A stretch of DNA of 64,000 bases from Bacteroidota bacterium (GTDB taxonomy: Bacteria; Bacteroidota; Rhodothermia; JANXDC01): contig JANXDC010000004.1 of the NCBI GenBank assembly GCA_025059945.1, positions 1 to 64,000 of the forward strand, in the 5' to 3' direction. The notes below the pieces were generated by a model, which saw only the letters and a program-made list of their open reading frames with translations, made no database searches and was not told the DNA's origin. The position numbers were made by a program, and so were the translations under genes. This document shows positions 54,427-62,640 of this stretch, piece by piece. Numbering within the stretch: the first letter of the stretch is position 1; each line of letters begins with the position of its first letter.

Positions 54427-54990
54427 CTAACGCACGCCGCCTGCTGCGCACAGGGGGGCACCCATCGGCAACCGCTCCACCTGTGCGGCCGGCACTTCGA
54501 TCGCCAAGCCCTGGCAGAGGTGCTCGATGTAGACCACCAGACGGCCCCCACCTTTGCGCATCACGTATCGTCCCACTATGCCTCTGAGGGGACCGGCTAC
54601 GACGCGGACCGGATCCCCCGGAACCAGGGTCTCGCCGAGTACCTCAACCCGTTCGGGTTCGTAGGTGAGTATGCGGCGCACGGCCTCGATTTCGTGATCC
54701 GGAATCGGCGTAGGCTCCCCTCCGAAGCGCACAAACTGCACCACCCCCTCTACCTGTAGCACAGCCAGACATTCCCGAAGCGTGATGCGGACAAAGACGT
54801 AGTTGCGAAAGACAGGTACGTCTACCCATTTCTTCCGGTCTTTCCATTGGCGTCGCTGCCGCAACAGCGGTAGATAGGCTTCAATACGCCGCTCCACGAG
54901 CCGCGCAAAAACGCACTTCTCCGCGTTAGCTCGTGTGTAGATGGCATACCACCGAAGTGATGAGCCCGAGCCCGACAACACCTCCTCCAC
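54427..54990 (-). CDS. UpxY/NusG-family transcription antiterminator
   Basis: The protein has 187 residues. The NGN domain reads WYAIYTRANAEKCVFARLVERRIEAYLPLLRQRRQWKDRKKWVDVPVFRNYVFVRI, and GVVQFVRFGGEPTPIPDHEIEAVRRIL follows. The KOW domain is LVPGDPVRVVAGPLRGIVGRYVMRKGGGRLVVYIEHLCQGLAIEVPAAQVERL. In Bacteroidota such specialised NusG paralogues usually head polysaccharide loci, but the genes downstream here are a DUF2279-like protein and housekeeping enzymes. The GTG start at 54990 lies beside a GGAGGAGG run that itself could be the ribosome site for a slightly later start. Confidence 0.85.
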   Translation of the reverse strand: MEEVLSGSGSSLRWYAIYTRANAEKCVFARLVERRIEAYLPLLRQRRQWKDRKKWVDVPVFRNYVFVRITLRECLAVLQVEGVVQFVRFGGEPTPIPDHEIEAVRRILTYEPERVEVLGETLVPGDPVRVVAGPLRGIVGRYVMRKGGGRLVVYIEHLCQGLAIEVPAAQVERLPMGAPLCAAGGVR

Positions 54991-55278
54991 AATAATGCGA
55001 TGGACATCCTAAAGACGCCTTAAGCGGGCACTGGGTTACATGCCGCCCTTTGCTTCGGTTTTCCTCAAGGACTTACTAGCAAGCCTAAGACCTACGGCTT
55101 TAAGTCGTGCCCATGAGGCAAGATGCGCGCTGCGGAATGCGCTAGGGCGGCAAAAACGAACCCTCAGGGTGGAATACCCCGTCATTGAGAGGTCGATCTC
55201 GTAAACAATACTCGTCACACAGTTCGAGCTTAATGGGGAGACGACCCCGGGCATGCTTTTTACAGAGCGGGCTCGTGT

Positions 55279-56718
55279 ATGAGAGCACCTCTCAGGTCCA
55301 TACGGCAATGGTACGCGGAGCTGCCGCGGGTCCACCCTGTCCGCCTGACCTTGGAGTATGCGCGACGATTCTTCTTGAACACCCCCAAGCCGGGCCTCGG
55401 CTTCGATGTGGATCTGTTTCTTTCGGGGCGTCTAAAACGTTTGGAGCGCCGGATGCTTCGGGTGCGCGCTTTGGGGGGGCTGGGCGGACTGAGCATAGGC
55501 GGAATTTTGACCTGGCCAGAGGGGGTCTTCTTGTGGGCGCTTGCGCTGATCTATGTAGCTGGGTTGTGGGGGCTTTGGCGCAAGATACGGCTAGCCTATC
55601 GACCCGTACGCGCACGATGGTTTCTAGGGGCCTGGGATGGGCTATGCGGGTTGGGGTTGTTCACCTTGGAGACGGGGTCCTCCTTCTGGGGATGGGGGCT
55701 TTTGGGACTTTTTCTGTATGTCTTTTACGCCGATGCCCGCCTAGTGGGGGCTTTGGGCGCCGTTTGGGGCTTGGGATTAATCGGGCTTGGCGGTCTAGCT
55801 CTTGAAGAAGGGCTACTCTGGGTCGCGGGTGTGCTTTTGGCCTCTGCTACGGCCTACAGTCTGCGCCATCAGTGGGCGCATTACGTGCAACTACAGCACC
55901 GGCAAACAACCGATGCGCTGCGCTCGAATTTTGAGGCGCTTCGCCGCGGTGAACTAGAGCGGCTTGATGCAATGAAGCGCCAGTTTATCACGCTGCTTTC
56001 GCATGAGCTGCGCACCCCTGTTACCCCGATCACGAGTGCCCTGGAGATGATGGGCCCCTACGTCCGAACGCAGGCCGATCTGCAAGAGCTATGGAGCATC
56101 GCCTCAGAAGCCGCCGGTCGGCTCAGCCGGCTTGTGCAGGATTACACGCAGCTGGCCGAGCTGCTCCTAGAGGAGCAGCCTGTGTCGCTCTGGGAGGCCG
56201 ACGTGGGCGCCATAGCCCGCGCCGTGGTGCAGCGGGTCTTGCCCAGCGTTCAGAGCCAAGGGCATGAGATGCAGTGTGTTATTCCCGACTCCCCGCTTCT
56301 GGCGCACACCAATTCGCCCTTGCTGGAGACGATCCTGGAGGCGCTTTTTCGGCGCGTTCTGGGGGCGCCTCAGGAAAGAATCCGGCTTCGCTTGGAGCTT
56401 GCGGCGCACAGTCCAGGAGAGCTATCCATTCGGTTTTGGGATTCCTTTACGCTCGTCTCGGAATCCGATGTGATCGCCCTGGAGGATCCCTTCGGCCTCA
56501 CAGCGGAGCGGGCCTACTTTACCCGGGCTAGCGGGCTGGAACTTACCCTGGTTCGCCGTGCTCTGGAGCGATTGCGAGGGCGTTGGACCATACGCAGCCA
56601 GGCCGGATGGGGTACGGAGGTAACCCTGTATATACCCCGCAACCCCGTAGCCGATCGGCACGGACCGGAGAAAAGTCGTCTGCGCTTTGCTTTCCTAGGT
56701 TCTGCGTCGAGCGGCTAG
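55279..56718 (+). CDS. Orphan histidine-kinase-like membrane protein with degenerate ATPase domain
   Basis: The protein has 479 residues. Four to six hydrophobic segments lie between about 65 and 195. The dimerisation domain is intact, LDAMKRQFITLLSHELRTPVTPITSALEMM, with phospho-acceptor His242 in the HELRTP box. The ATP-binding half is odd: the expected N-box has no Asn (TILEALFRRVLG at 351-362), and the G1 box lacks the glycine pattern (FWDSFTLVSESD). The G2 region survives (SGLELTLVRRALERLRG and GWGTEVTLYIP). So it may bind ATP poorly and act as a sensor or phosphatase. No response regulator is adjacent. Its last 4 bases overlap aroC tail-to-tail. Confidence 0.8.
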   Translation: MRAPLRSIRQWYAELPRVHPVRLTLEYARRFFLNTPKPGLGFDVDLFLSGRLKRLERRMLRVRALGGLGGLSIGGILTWPEGVFLWALALIYVAGLWGLWRKIRLAYRPVRARWFLGAWDGLCGLGLFTLETGSSFWGWGLLGLFLYVFYADARLVGALGAVWGLGLIGLGGLALEEGLLWVAGVLLASATAYSLRHQWAHYVQLQHRQTTDALRSNFEALRRGELERLDAMKRQFITLLSHELRTPVTPITSALEMMGPYVRTQADLQELWSIASEAAGRLSRLVQDYTQLAELLLEEQPVSLWEADVGAIARAVVQRVLPSVQSQGHEMQCVIPDSPLLAHTNSPLLETILEALFRRVLGAPQERIRLRLELAAHSPGELSIRFWDSFTLVSESDVIALEDPFGLTAERAYFTRASGLELTLVRRALERLRGRWTIRSQAGWGTEVTLYIPRNPVADRHGPEKSRLRFAFLGSASSG

Positions 56719-57923
56719 GCGAAACCGGCGTAGGCGCGCGCCTGCAGCGCGGAAAACCGCTCCCGGATCTCCTCCAGGTGGTCTCCCCCGGTTACCTCCA
56801 GCAGAGCCTGGGCCAAGCAGAAGGCCACGACCGCCTCGGCGATCACGGCCGCAGCGGGCACGGTGCAGATATCGGAGCGCTCATAGCGGGTGCGTGTGCG
56901 CTGGCGCGTGCGCACGTCTACGGTCCATAGGGCGTTGGAGGCGATGGTCGGGATGGGCTTCATGGCCGCGCGCAACACGATGGGCGCGCCCGTGGAGACC
57001 CCGCCTTCGATGCCCCCGGACCGGTTGGTGCGGCGCGCAAAGCGGCCCTCCTGGAGCACGATCTCATCGTGGGCCTCTGAGCCATAACGGGCGGCTAGCT
57101 CACAACCGTAGCCGATCTCCACGGCTTTGATGGCCTGAATAGACATGACGGCCTGAGCCAGCCGGCCGTCGAGTTTGCGATCCCAGTGCACATATGAGCC
57201 CAGGCCTGGCGGCAGGCCCGTGACGAGCACCTCAAAGACCCCTCCTAGGGAGTCCCGGCGGCTTTTGGCGGTTTCGATCGCGGCCAGCATCTGGGCCTCC
57301 AGCTCCGGATCAAGACAGCGAACAGGCGAGGCGTCAGCGGCCTCCGCTACGGCCCCGGCCCCCCGTTCCAGGAGCGGAGCCGTGCGGGCCTCGACGTGCG
57401 CGCGATCCGAGTAGGCCGCAGAACCGATCTGCAGCACGTGGCTGCCGATCTGCACGCCCAGCGCCTCCAAGAGGGCGCGCGCCACGGAGCCGCAGGCCAC
57501 GCGCATGGCGGTTTCCCGGGCGCTGGCGCGCTCGATTACGGGGCGCAGGTCATCGAAGCCGTACTTCTGCCAGCCCACCAGGTCCGCATGCCCCGGCCGA
57601 GGCACAGTGACCGGAGGGGCGGGATCCGGGACGGGCTCCAGAGCCATAACGTGAGCCCAGTTGACGGCGTCGCGCCGAAAGACGGCGTTTTCGATCAGAA
57701 GGGCCACGGGGCTGCCGATCGTGCGGCCATAGCGGAGACCGGATAGGATGCGAACCGTGTCGGTTTCGAGCCTCATCCGCCCTCCACGACCATAGCCCAG
57801 CTGCCGACGCTGTAGGTGCCGTTGGATGAACTCGGCCTCCAGGGGCACCCCGGCCGGCATGCCTTCGACGATGCCCACAAGCGCCGGCCCGTGCGATTCC
57901 CCCGCGGTCAGATAGCGCAACAT
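56715..57923 (-). CDS. aroC: Chorismate synthase
   Basis: This FMN-dependent enzyme makes chorismate from EPSP. The 402 residues are typical, slightly long. MLRYLTAGESHGPALVGIVEGMPAGVPL, RRQLGYGRGGRMRLETDTVRILSGLRYGRTIGSPVALLIEN, GHADLVGWQKYGFDDLRPVIERASARETAMRVACG and RTNRSGGIEGGVSTGAPIVLRAAMKPI carry the FMN and substrate-binding residues including the conserved His and Arg. It lies 13 bases downstream of the UbiA fusion gene, a useful pairing because chorismate is the precursor of menaquinone. Confidence 0.97.
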   Translation of the reverse strand: MLRYLTAGESHGPALVGIVEGMPAGVPLEAEFIQRHLQRRQLGYGRGGRMRLETDTVRILSGLRYGRTIGSPVALLIENAVFRRDAVNWAHVMALEPVPDPAPPVTVPRPGHADLVGWQKYGFDDLRPVIERASARETAMRVACGSVARALLEALGVQIGSHVLQIGSAAYSDRAHVEARTAPLLERGAGAVAEAADASPVRCLDPELEAQMLAAIETAKSRRDSLGGVFEVLVTGLPPGLGSYVHWDRKLDGRLAQAVMSIQAIKAVEIGYGCELAARYGSEAHDEIVLQEGRFARRTNRSGGIEGGVSTGAPIVLRAAMKPIPTIASNALWTVDVRTRQRTRTRYERSDICTVPAAAVIAEAVVAFCLAQALLEVTGGDHLEEIRERFSALQARAYAGFA

Positions 57924-57936
57924 CGGCGCAAACCCG

Positions 57937-59292
57937 TTAGCTCAAAAGGCGATCCAGAAATAGCCCCCCGATCAGGGCGGCCGAGAAGTACAGATGCAGC
58001 TGGGCGCTGAGCAGATCCAAGAAGCTAAAGGCCACGCGGGCGTGATTGAAGGCCACCTGGATGTTACGCGCGGCCACAGGCAACGTGGCCCATACGGCCA
58101 GGGCCCAGACGGGAAGCCATCCGGCCGCCACGAAGGCCGTGCTCAGCGCGTAAGCGCCCGCAAGCAGGGCCACATAATACCAAGCCGACCCCCGAGGGCC
58201 TAAAAGCCCGGCTAGGGTTCGGTAGCCCGCGCTTCGATCTTCCAGGATATCCCGGTAGTTGTTGCCGTGCAGAACGGCGATCGTCAATAGCCCAAGCGGC
58301 ACCGAAAGCCAAACCGGATCCGAAGCCAGCGCGCCCGTTTGCACATAATAGGAGCCGAGGGCCATCAGAGGGCCGAAGGCCAGAAAAACGGCTATGTCGC
58401 CTAGAGCCCGGTACTTGAGCCCAACCGGAGGGGCGGTGTAGAAGACCCCCAAGGCCGCGCCGGCTAGGGCAAGATAGCCGACCGCCGGCCCGCTTCGAAG
58501 GGCCAACCAGGCGCCGATGAGCGCGGCCAAAACAAGCAGCAACGCGCCAAAGGCCCGATGGAGCTGAGGCCGCATGAGCTTGTCGACAAGCACGCGGCTA
58601 GAGCCGAGCACGCGCCAGGTGTCTGCGCCGCGGCGCCAGTCCATGTAATCGCTCAGCACGTTGATTCCGGCATGCGCCAGAAGCGCCCCTAGAAGCGTAA
58701 GGCCCAAAAGCGGCCAAGAGAGCTGGGGGGCCAGCATCGCCCCCAGCAGCACCGGGGCTAAGGTGACGGTAAAGGAAAACGGTCGGACCGCCTTCCAATA
58801 GAGGCGCCAACTGGAATGGCGATCCTTGAGCTCCGTGCGGAATAGCTCCAGAACGTCCTCGGTCACCTCCACCTCGGCGCGCGGCTTCCAGAACTTCGTA
58901 AAGTCGGAAACAAAAAGCTTCGTGGGCCGGATCCGAAAAACCGTGACCCCGGGGATAAGCTTCGCATACAGCACAAGCTCCAGGGCCTTGCGAAAGATGT
59001 AATGCCGCTCGGGCCGATCTTCGATGGGACCCAGCGGTTCGGCGATGCCCTTGCCCTGCACGAAGCGATCCGGCACCCCGCGCTCGATCACGAAGGTCAC
59101 CTCCGGGTTCTCGAGTAGGTTGCGATAGTTGCGGCCCTGCTCCAGGGCTGTATAAAGGTAGCCGTCGTGCTCGGCGAAGTAGGCCTTGCCGGCCCAAACG
59201 CCCGAGGAACCTTGCGTAACGAGGGTAAAAGCCTTATTCTCCCGAAAAACCTGCTTGGCTACGCGCAAAGCGTCTCGATCGGTTGCCGACAT
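57937..59292 (-). CDS. PNPOx-like domain fused to UbiA/MenA-type prenyltransferase
   Basis: The protein has 451 residues. Residues 1-about 155 form a pyridoxamine-phosphate-oxidase-like split barrel: FTLVTQGSSGVWAGKAYFAEHDGYLYTALEQGRNYRNLLENPEVTFVIERG and a C-terminal VTVFRIRPTKLFVSDF. From about 165 is a UbiA membrane domain with eight or nine helices. Its first Asp motif is NVLSDYMDW (211-219) and the second NNYRDILED (344-352), both complete. It probably prenylates an aromatic acceptor such as 1,4-dihydroxy-2-naphthoate; aroC next to it supports a quinone role. The flavin or haem ligand of the first domain is unknown. Confidence 0.87.
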   Translation of the reverse strand: MSATDRDALRVAKQVFRENKAFTLVTQGSSGVWAGKAYFAEHDGYLYTALEQGRNYRNLLENPEVTFVIERGVPDRFVQGKGIAEPLGPIEDRPERHYIFRKALELVLYAKLIPGVTVFRIRPTKLFVSDFTKFWKPRAEVEVTEDVLELFRTELKDRHSSWRLYWKAVRPFSFTVTLAPVLLGAMLAPQLSWPLLGLTLLGALLAHAGINVLSDYMDWRRGADTWRVLGSSRVLVDKLMRPQLHRAFGALLLVLAALIGAWLALRSGPAVGYLALAGAALGVFYTAPPVGLKYRALGDIAVFLAFGPLMALGSYYVQTGALASDPVWLSVPLGLLTIAVLHGNNYRDILEDRSAGYRTLAGLLGPRGSAWYYVALLAGAYALSTAFVAAGWLPVWALAVWATLPVAARNIQVAFNHARVAFSFLDLLSAQLHLYFSAALIGGLFLDRLLS

Positions 59293-60259
59293 AGATACCC
59301 CCTACTTGTATTGCAATGTTGCATGAACCTCGTTAAGAAATGCGAGCGTTCCCAGTAAAAAACAACGCCCCGGCCCCCAAAAGCTCAGCATGGGGCGATG
59401 CTAGATGCGGCCTTTGGGGGCATCGGATGAGAGGCCTCGCTGAACAGTCCAACCGGGCTTGTGCCCCCTGGCGCCGGCCCCACGGGCGCGGTGGAGCGGT
59501 TTAGCAGCTTCCGGCTCTACGAGTGCGTGCCTTTAGCGCAGGCTTTGTGGGGCGATACCAAGCCGGTGTGGGAATTGCTCGCCCCAAGGCGGAAACGCTA
59601 AGGCTAAAACAGGCTCGGGAGGGGCTCTCGCTGCACCCTATGAGGCGTCTGCATGAGGGCCGTTTTGCGCTCCATGAGGCCGCGTGCGTTCCGGTATCTG
59701 CACCCCTTAGCTGCTTCCGATCGGGCCGATGGCCGCAGTCTGGGCTTGGGTCTGCCCGGCCATTTGCTCGGATGCGCGACGCATGCGGCCATCCATAAGG
59801 TGCTGGCTATGGTTGCCGTATGGCCGATGCCTCTTGTAAGGAGGGGAGGCATGCGCGAGCCGATTATTTCGCCTCTCCGTCTGCGACACGGGAGGGCTAG
59901 GTCGCGCGCACGCGTAGTTTCTGAGGGTGCACCGTCGCTACAAGCGGCCTAAGAGGCTGCCTTATAAGCTAAGAGCTGCGCACCCGGGAGGTGCGATATC
60001 CGTATGGCTTGCCCAAGCGGCGATTTTGATTGTCTACGCCAGGAGCCAGGCCCTCAGGCGTTCTCTTCGCCGGGGCAGGGCGATTGCTCCCTCCGGGGTG
60101 TAGCCGCAAAGCGAAGGGGAAAGGCGGGATGTTTTGGCATAAAAAACTTTAAAGGTCTTAAAAGCTAAAAATTCACAAAACCTTCATGCACGACCTTTCC
60201 TCATTCGGGTATATTAAGAATCGCCTGCTTAAAAGAACTCAAGCGAAAGGGGTTGACGT
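59293..60259. other. 967-base region without a recognisable gene
   Basis: The left 830 bases are GC-rich with scattered short frames on both strands. One plus-strand stretch, 59431-59601, is open and protein-like in composition (it ends ...WELLAPRRKR) but has no good start. A minus-strand stretch near 60020-60120 has similarly coherent but short reading (...LPRRRERLRAWLLA then stop). Neither can be assigned, and they could be decayed gene fragments. I looked for and did not find RNase P RNA, tmRNA and SRP RNA cores. From about 60135 to 60240 the sequence is strikingly AT-rich and probably holds the cytochrome gene promoter. Confidence 0.4.
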
Positions 60260-60721
60260 ATGCGTCTCTTATTGGCTGCGGGTTTGATCCTTGGGTTGGG
60301 CGTATGGATAGGCTGCGGACGAGGGGGTTCCCAGGCAGAGCCTTCGGTTGAGAAGGGGGGAAGTGCTCTGGGAGCGCGGCCCGTTGAGCTTGAGATCGGG
60401 CCGATCAAGGAGCGGATGCAGTTGGGGCCGGTTGATCCCGCCTTGGCCGATCAGGGCAAGGCGCTTTTTGAACAGAAATGCACCAGTTGTCATAAGCTCG
60501 ATATGCGTTATGTGGGCCCCCCGCTGCGGGAGGTCGCGCTTGTGCGCTCACCGGAGTACATCATGAACATAATCTTAAACCCCGAGGGCATGCAGGAGCG
60601 GCATCCGGTGGTCAAGCAACTTGTCGAAGAGTACATGACCAAGATGACGTTTCAGAACGTAACGCAGCAGGAGGCGCGAGCCATCTTGGAGTTTCTGCGG
60701 CAGGCCGCGGGAGAGGGTTGA
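60260..60721 (+). CDS. Monohaem cytochrome c lipoprotein
   Basis: The protein has 153 residues. The lipoprotein signal ends in GVWIGC, with Cys19 lipidated. The haem site is CTSCH at 74-78. GPPLREVALVRSPEYIMNIILNPEGM is the middle of a class I cytochrome c fold, and the axial Met is probably Met126 or Met129 in YMTKM. A final helix VTQQEARAILEFLRQ is standard. It should carry electrons at the outer face of a membrane, perhaps for the molybdoenzyme encoded nearby on the other strand; that link is inference. AAAGGGG precedes the ATG and an intrinsic terminator follows. Confidence 0.92.
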   Translation: MRLLLAAGLILGLGVWIGCGRGGSQAEPSVEKGGSALGARPVELEIGPIKERMQLGPVDPALADQGKALFEQKCTSCHKLDMRYVGPPLREVALVRSPEYIMNIILNPEGMQERHPVVKQLVEEYMTKMTFQNVTQQEARAILEFLRQAAGEG

Positions 60722-60749
60722 TAAGTAAGTCCAGAGCGCGTTTTGACTT

Positions 60750-60783
60750 GGCGCCCTCACTTGCTGAAGAGGGCGCCTTGTTT
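60750..60783 (+). terminator. Intrinsic terminator after the cytochrome c gene
   Basis: GGCGCCCTC pairs exactly with GAGGGCGCC around a ten-base loop and is followed by TTGTTT. It stands 28 bases after the stop codon and between convergent genes. Confidence 0.8.
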
Positions 60784-60840
60784 AGCCCTCTTCGCTTACA
60801 TGCGATCCATCGGGTGCTCAGATCTCGGTGGCTTGCATGT

Positions 60841-62640
60841 CTACTGGAGCCTCCGCGGCAGGCGGCCTGGAATCGGGGGGTTTGCGGCTAGTTCCTTTTC
60901 CCGGTAGGCCCGCCAGGCGGGGGAGAGGGCTTCCTCCTCCAGGCGGGGCAGCCAATCCCGGAGGGCTTGCCTGAAGGCCTCTAGCAGCGAGGAAGTGGCG
61001 GGGTAGACCTGCTCCGGAGGAAGCACGGCCTGCATGCCCGCCTCCTGAATAAGCCGCGCGTAATCCGGTCGCACGCCCACGAGGATGAGCTTACCCCCGC
61101 TGCGCTCCAAGTGCTCTGCGAATTCAAAAAGCACGTTCCAGCAGGCATAATCGATCGAATGCGCGCCCCGGGTGCGCAGCAGGATCAGGCGCGGCCGCTG
61201 CAGCGCGACAATCTCGTGCAGCTGTTCCCGGAGCTCTTGGGCCACGGCGAAAAACAGCTCCCCGTATACGCTGAGGGCCACAAGGGCGCTGGGCGCGTGC
61301 GCGCGGCCCGGCAGGTAGAGCTCCTCGGCAAAGGAGCCATCGGGCCGTGGGATGAGCTCAAATAGATGTAGGATCCGGGCTCGATGCAGCACGGCGGCCA
61401 GCCCGACCAGGATGCCGACGAAAATACCCCATTCGATCCGGTATAGCACCGTCACGGCGCACGTTAGGCCGAGCACGAGCGCATCTGTACGGGAGGTCTG
61501 CCAGACCCGCCTCAATAGGCGCAGGTCAAGGAGCTTATAGCCGATATACAGCAGCAGCCCGGCCAGAGAGGCTACGGGTATGCGTTCTAGGAGCGGTCCC
61601 GCGCTGAGCACGGCGATCACGATCCAGAACGCATAGGCCACGTTGGCCAGTCGTGTGCGGCCACCGGCTTGCTCGATCAGGGCTGATCGGCTAAAGGAAC
61701 CCGATCCCGGGATGCCTTGAAAGAAGGCGGCCACGACGTGGCTGAGCCCTTGGCCGAAGAACTCTTGGTTGAAGTTCAGCCGCTGGCCGTGTTTGAGCGC
61801 AAGCGCTTGTCCGATCGATACGGCCTCGATCAGGCCCAGCAGGGCCACGGCCAAGGCTGCGGGCAGCAAGCTGTCGATCAGCTCTAGCTCCAATATGGGG
61901 GGATGCCATTGGGGCAGCCCCCGGGGAATCGGGGCTATATCCTGGACCAAGGCCAATTCTGCAGGGGCCAGGATCCAAACGAGCCCGGTGGCCAAGCCGA
62001 TCACCCCCAAGGCGACCGGAAAACGCCGGTTGTAGCGCTCGAAGGTCAGCAGCAAGGCGGCCGTGCCCAATCCAACGCCGGCCGCCCAGGGGTTGGCCTC
62101 GGGCAGGCGGCTGAGCGTTTGCCAGAGCCTACCCGGAAACCAGCTGCCCGATGGGGCCGGCACGCCGAGCAGATGGTGCAGCTGGCCAAGCCCAATAAGC
62201 AGGCCCGCGCCGATCGTAAAGCCCAAGAAGGCCGATTCGGGCACAAAACGCACTAGCCCTCCCAGGCGCAACAAGCCGAAGGCCAGCCGGATGAGCCCCA
62301 CCAGAAGCGTAAAGGCGAAGACAAGCTCCAGAAACGCCGGGCTGTTCGCAAGGGCCGACAAGGCGGCGGCCGTAAGCAGGGAGGCCGAGTTCGTGGGTCC
62401 CGTGTTGACGAAGGGCGAGCTCCCCCAGAGCGCGGCTACGGCCGAGGCCGTGATCGCCGCGTAAAGCCCGTAGACGGGGGGCACGCCGGCCAGGATCGCA
62501 TAGGCCATGACCTGTGGGATGGCGAAAACGGCCACCGTAAGCCCCGCCTGCAGATCCAGGCGCAGCTTGTGGGCGTCGTAGCGCCGCAGGTCCTCAAGAA
62601 AAGGGGCCGGATGGATCCGGTCTTCTGGCGGATGGATCAT
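60841..62640 (-). CDS. SulP-family anion transporter with STAS domain
   Basis: The protein has 599 residues. HKLRLDLQAGLTVAVFAIPQVMAYAILAGVPPVYGLYAAITASAVAALWGSSPFVNTGPTNSASLL is the N-terminal SulP signature; about 12-14 hydrophobic segments follow up to about 430. The C-terminal STAS domain has PRLILLRTRGAHSIDYACWNVLFEFAEHL. SulP proteins move sulfate, bicarbonate, molybdate or dicarboxylates. The ATG at 62640 overlaps the molybdopterin oxidoreductase stop (ATGA), so the two are made together. That points to sulfate, a sulfur oxyanion or molybdate as cargo, which is inference. Confidence 0.9.
   Translation of the reverse strand: MIHPPEDRIHPAPFLEDLRRYDAHKLRLDLQAGLTVAVFAIPQVMAYAILAGVPPVYGLYAAITASAVAALWGSSPFVNTGPTNSASLLTAAALSALANSPAFLELVFAFTLLVGLIRLAFGLLRLGGLVRFVPESAFLGFTIGAGLLIGLGQLHHLLGVPAPSGSWFPGRLWQTLSRLPEANPWAAGVGLGTAALLLTFERYNRRFPVALGVIGLATGLVWILAPAELALVQDIAPIPRGLPQWHPPILELELIDSLLPAALAVALLGLIEAVSIGQALALKHGQRLNFNQEFFGQGLSHVVAAFFQGIPGSGSFSRSALIEQAGGRTRLANVAYAFWIVIAVLSAGPLLERIPVASLAGLLLYIGYKLLDLRLLRRVWQTSRTDALVLGLTCAVTVLYRIEWGIFVGILVGLAAVLHRARILHLFELIPRPDGSFAEELYLPGRAHAPSALVALSVYGELFFAVAQELREQLHEIVALQRPRLILLRTRGAHSIDYACWNVLFEFAEHLERSGGKLILVGVRPDYARLIQEAGMQAVLPPEQVYPATSSLLEAFRQALRDWLPRLEEEALSPAWRAYREKELAANPPIPGRLPRRLQ

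Noticed and set aside
59293-60259. Possible RNase P RNA, tmRNA or SRP RNA in the large gap
   Set aside because: The conserved cores (GAGGAAAGTCCGGGC, the tmRNA ends, and the SRP GGTCAGG/GGAAGG core) were not found on reading either strand.
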